The position numbers and the translations under genes were made by a program. From Arcuatula senhousia (lineage: Eukaryota; Mollusca; Bivalvia; Mytilida; Mytilidae), in the NCBI GenBank assembly GCA_963971305.1, contig OZ020303.1, positions 59,768,867 to 59,832,866 on the forward strand: a DNA stretch of 64,000 nt, read 5' to 3'. Positions 60,573 to 64,000 of this stretch are shown here, one piece after another (position 1 is the first letter of the stretch; each line of letters opens with the position of its first letter). Below the pieces are notes generated by a model. That model was not told where the DNA came from. It saw nothing but the letters and a program-made list of their open reading frames with translations, and ran no database searches.

Positions 60573-63119
60573 TTAATGAAGCTATTAAAGTCATTTCTGT
60601 CTGGTTTTGAAACATTTCCTTATACTAACAACTATACATCAAAGAGTATCTAAACGTTATGTATAACTGTGAATTGTCAGCTGCAACTTAATTAAGAGTT
60701 ATCGTAGTGGTCAAATGTCAAAATGGCCATTATTTTCTTTTTTTTTTTTTAGGTTTTTCAGCTAGCCCCCTCCCTTTTTTCAAACCACCAAAAATGTTTA
60801 TCAGATGGACTAAAGTGTAAAGAAATTTTGTTTGATTTAGACAGGTTTTTGATTTTCTCATGGATTGGCAAATACCTGTTTCACTGTAATTCATATATCA
60901 ACACTCCAGTATAAACACTACTTGAGGACTTGTTTAATTTTTTGATATTAGAATTCATGTCTAAGTTTTATTTATCATGTTTATAGTGTTTCTGTACAGT
61001 TTCAATGATCTTATCTGTTTATTTCTTTGTGTGTGTCTTGTTACAAGATTTGATTTATTCTTTCGTATGCATAAATAATGTCATAAAACAAAAATCGTAA
61101 AAATCTAGCTTTATTTCCATGTATATGACTTTCATACAAACTCCACAACTGCTTATACAAACAAACATTGAGACCATAAACAATTTATAACAATATCACA
61201 CAGTTTATTGATTGCATTGTACAATATTAAAAAAGACTGATTCTTCTGTGGTTATATTAAAGCTTGTCAAGAGCAGATTCATATTTTTTTAAAGGGGACG
61301 GCCCATGGTCTACTGAGGACATAACAGGGGAAATTTTAACCATATTTCATTACTTTAAATCATTCAATAAAAAAAAAATATCCATACATGAAATTGTGAA
61401 GAAAGTGCAACAACAAACAATAAAAAAAAACATATTACACAAGACTGTTTGGTCAATGATGAAGAAATGTGAGAAAAATACATTTAAAATGCTTAGCTCT
61501 AAGTTGTAGATAAGATTGAATGCATTTTTCTGTGCAAAGGATTGCCCAAAAATGTGAGCATGAAATATACAGATGTTTCTACTGTAAAAATCATAAGTAT
61601 ACACAAACTTTAATGCAACTTCACAGAAGTCATGCAATTGAATAAGGTATTTCTTAAAAATATAATGATAATTTACAGGATAGGGGGAAAATTTGGCTAG
61701 GGTAAGTTTTGACCATTTTACAGAGAATGGTTATCACTTATGTAAGCAACTTTTATTTCAGCAGACTATTGATTCAGTCATTTTTTTCCAATTGAATTAT
61801 GTTACAATAAAATATTTATTTAATCCACTAAAATATGCAAATATGATAAGGCTGTACTTTGAAAATCAAAGAAATGAACAAGAGGCGAAAAGAGATCTTT
61901 GGGAAAAAATACGATAAGAAATCGGAGATAGGAATAAGAGGGAAAAATTAAAAAGCACCACAACATTTTTTTCTGACTAGATAGAATTTTGATTAAAAAA
62001 ATATCAATTCTAAAATCATTAACATATTTTTACCCTTAAAGAATATGATAGAAAGAACACATAAAAAATTAGTAAATTCCATTACATTTAATTGATAAAA
62101 CATATATAGCACAAAGAAACTGAAAAAAACAACAGCTTTAGAAGTAGTTATTGAATCAAACAATGTACTATGAACCCAAATCTAAAATAACAAAGAAATA
62201 AAATTAAAACCTTTATATTGTTAGTTTGTTCTCTAAAAAGTTTTCGGTAGCATAAAACTCGAAAATTTTTAAAAGAAGTTTGATAAGATTTACAGGAAAA
62301 GCAATTCAATAAAATGAGAAACACATTGTTAAAAATTAAATCAAATTTAAAAAAAAATACATGCACATGAAATATTGGCACCTACTTTGACAAAAGATTC
62401 TAGCTTTGGCATTGTTGACATTTTAATAAATGATAAAATAATTATGTTAACACTATTTTCAAAAAATAACTACAATTGCTAGTATTTGCTTCTATCTCCT
62501 CACATATATGTATATAAGAAATAAACTCAATTATGTTGTGCACACTCAATAAGCCATATAGTGTGTTATTTTAAGAGTGCACTATAGGCATTGAGGTTAT
62601 TTCTAATAGATCAAATAATATGCCAATAACATATTATTGCTAATGATGTATGTTCCTAATGCAATAATTTTGAGGACTTAAACATTTTGAGCCAATCAAA
62701 CAACAACTAAACAAAATACAATAGAACAGAACAAATATAACTTTAAGACAATCTCATAATGTGCGACTTGAAAATTAAACATTTGTAAACTTATAAAAAA
62801 GGTATTTATTCTTCATTTGCCCTCTTGAGCACATATTTAAGATTGTCAAAAGAGTGAAAAATGTTAAATGGTCATATTGTCAGTGATTATTAATCAATAG
62901 TCTGTAAAAATTTTCTTACTGCAATTTTTGATTTTGATAAGAAATAGCAAGGATATGTTAAGGCTTTAAAAATCTACACTATTGCAGTATACTACAAACA
63001 AAAAAGTTTATCAGTAAATCAACTTATTGTCTGGAAGAAATTTATTATGCCCTATTTGCTTTAGGAGATAAAAAGATTTATTAAATTTCTGAGAGAAAAA
63101 AAAACAACCTTAACAAGAA

Positions 63120-63508
63120 TAATAGGTTCTTACATAAGTTCTTGGAAAAGACCAGTTGATCTTTCACTCGTGATTGAATTTTTTGGGTCTTTTGGCTCGT
63201 TCCGCTGCGCTCCACTCGCAAAAAGACTGAAAAATTCTATCACTCGTGAAAGATCAACTGGTCTTTTCCAAGAACGTGTGAAAGTACCTATTTCTTCCGT
63301 AAAAATTATATTTTTATATTCTGAAACATTAGGTGGCTTCATTGTAAAAACCGAAAGTTTTAAATAACATTGCATTTCATTGGTCGCTTTTATCGATCAA
63401 TATCAGTACCGGTGGTTATTATTGGTTAATTGACCAGTGTGAGATCGCTGCACGTGCTCGCATCTCAACCTGGTCATCTCACACTGAAAAGAGTCATTTA
63501 CAGAAGAA
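63120..63508. mobile_element. Palindromic insertion (long hairpin)
   Basis: Right-only; the left unit reads AACAAGATATAAAATTATTC at about 36340. Arms 63138-63183 and 63230-63275 pair over 46 bases with two mismatches, and the loop has partial self-pairing around TTCCGCTGCGCTCC. A second inverted pair AGTGTGAGAT / ATCTCACACT lies at about 63436-63445 and 63476-63485. No transposase. Could be a foldback element or MITE. Confidence 0.7.
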
Positions 63509-64000
63509 ACAAAATTATTCTAAAACAGAAAATTTAAAATAAAATGCATTTTTTATAATACTGTCTGAACAATAGCTAAACACTACATTTCCTATAAATT
63601 TTATCATGTTTAAAACATACCTATAACTACATAAAATATTTTACTATAAAAATTAATGTTTGCACAACCAAAATATATATAAATCACAGATTTCTTCACA
63701 TCAATTTTATCTAAAATCATAAAGGTACAATAATGTTTCACTAAATAAAAATATTCATTCAAACAATGTAAAAATTTAGAGATATTTAGGATTTAGTGTG
63801 CTAAAAATAACCTCATTTATATTATTTTAAACTGAATAAAAATATTCTCTAAAATCACTTTTCTTTGCAAGATTTATCATGAAAAAATTGTCAGTTTTAA
63901 GTACAGAATAATCTTTGATATACTTGCATGACTTGTACTATTCTAAAAAAATATTTCTTCAAAGAATTATTGATGAAACTTTAATATTTTTTTACAATTA

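Larger units (their letters stand above)
39430..64000. repeat. Right unit of the large direct segmental duplication
   Basis: Collinear with the left unit in the same orientation. It carries its own private insertions (41308-42027, 43255-43976, 46450-46675, 47293-47646, 48079-48486, 50055-50225, 50518-50952, 57297-57376, 57662-58052, 60411-60572, 63120-63508) for which the left unit shows the empty site or an ungapped counterpart. It still matches the left unit at 64000, so the duplication extends past the window. Confidence 0.93.
58459..64000. other. Upstream of copy B exon 2, right unit
   Basis: Collinear with 28720-36850 without the hAT element and the reversed Penelope-like end. 59160-59475 differs strongly from the left unit and may be a further insertion. 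No coding exon recognised. Confidence 0.6.

Noticed and set aside
61264..61509. 81-aa frame near the right end
   Set aside because: The aligned left segment (about 34260-34700) does not keep the frame; no domain recognised.

Overview
This is an AT-rich, gene-poor stretch of animal genome. It has spliced exons with GT/AG junctions, introns of up to about 20 kb and a dense load of short mobile elements. The repeat families point to a marine bivalve, most likely a mussel of the Mytilus type: a hammerhead-ribozyme retrozyme, 'ACAAGAGGCTCC...GGTGAGCTAAAAA' elements with tandem cores, and a Penelope-like reverse transcriptase with the motif GIPMGTNCAPL. The organism call is from memory of such repeats, not from a search.

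The only cellular gene I recognise is RXYLT1 (TMEM5), the Golgi ribitol xylosyltransferase that acts on alpha-dystroglycan. It lies on the minus strand and is present in at least two copies. Copy B has its last four coding exons intact: 36961-37363 (stop), 38152-38322, 39585-39890 and 45550-45643. Its exon 2 equivalent at 58289-58458 is broken by stops and a 1-bp deletion. Copy A has matching exons at 200-505 and 6866-6959, and an exon 2 equivalent at 28549-28719 with one in-frame stop. Its last two exons must lie left of the window. The splice phases of all exons agree (G|GA, AG|A, AC|A, AT|A). I did not find exon 1 of either copy.

The window is essentially two direct copies of one segment, left about 1-36950 and right about 39430-64000, joined by the single-copy stretch that holds the last two exons of copy B. 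By eye the exons are about 97% identical and the introns somewhat less. The left unit is about 12 kb longer, mostly through insertions that the right unit lacks. The right unit has its own private insertions. This is either a tandem duplication or two haplotypes placed end to end by the assembler. Because each copy supplies the empty site for the other's insertions, element boundaries can be read directly.

Layout of the left unit: exon (200-505); retrozyme dimer with three hammerhead ribozymes (1175-2066); TA-flanked MITE (5131-6244); exon (6866-6959); 36-37 bp minisatellite split by a tandem-core element (7039-9121); 100-bp hammerhead-like insertion (11267-11366); broken Penelope-like RT (12959-14190); more tandem-core elements (14583-18500); local triplication (24137-27900); broken exon 2 (28549-28719); hAT-type element with a perfect 8-bp target duplication (30639-32203); reversed Penelope-like 3' end (32880-33250). 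Right unit: exon (39585-39890); tandem-core elements (41308-42027, 43255-43976); exon (45550-45643); minisatellite (45719-46322); Penelope-like tail (47293-47646); TIR elements (48079-48486, 50518-50952, 51721-52113); an 80-bp Penelope-like tail with its target duplication (57297-57376); broken exon 2 (58289-58458); large palindromic insertion (63120-63508).
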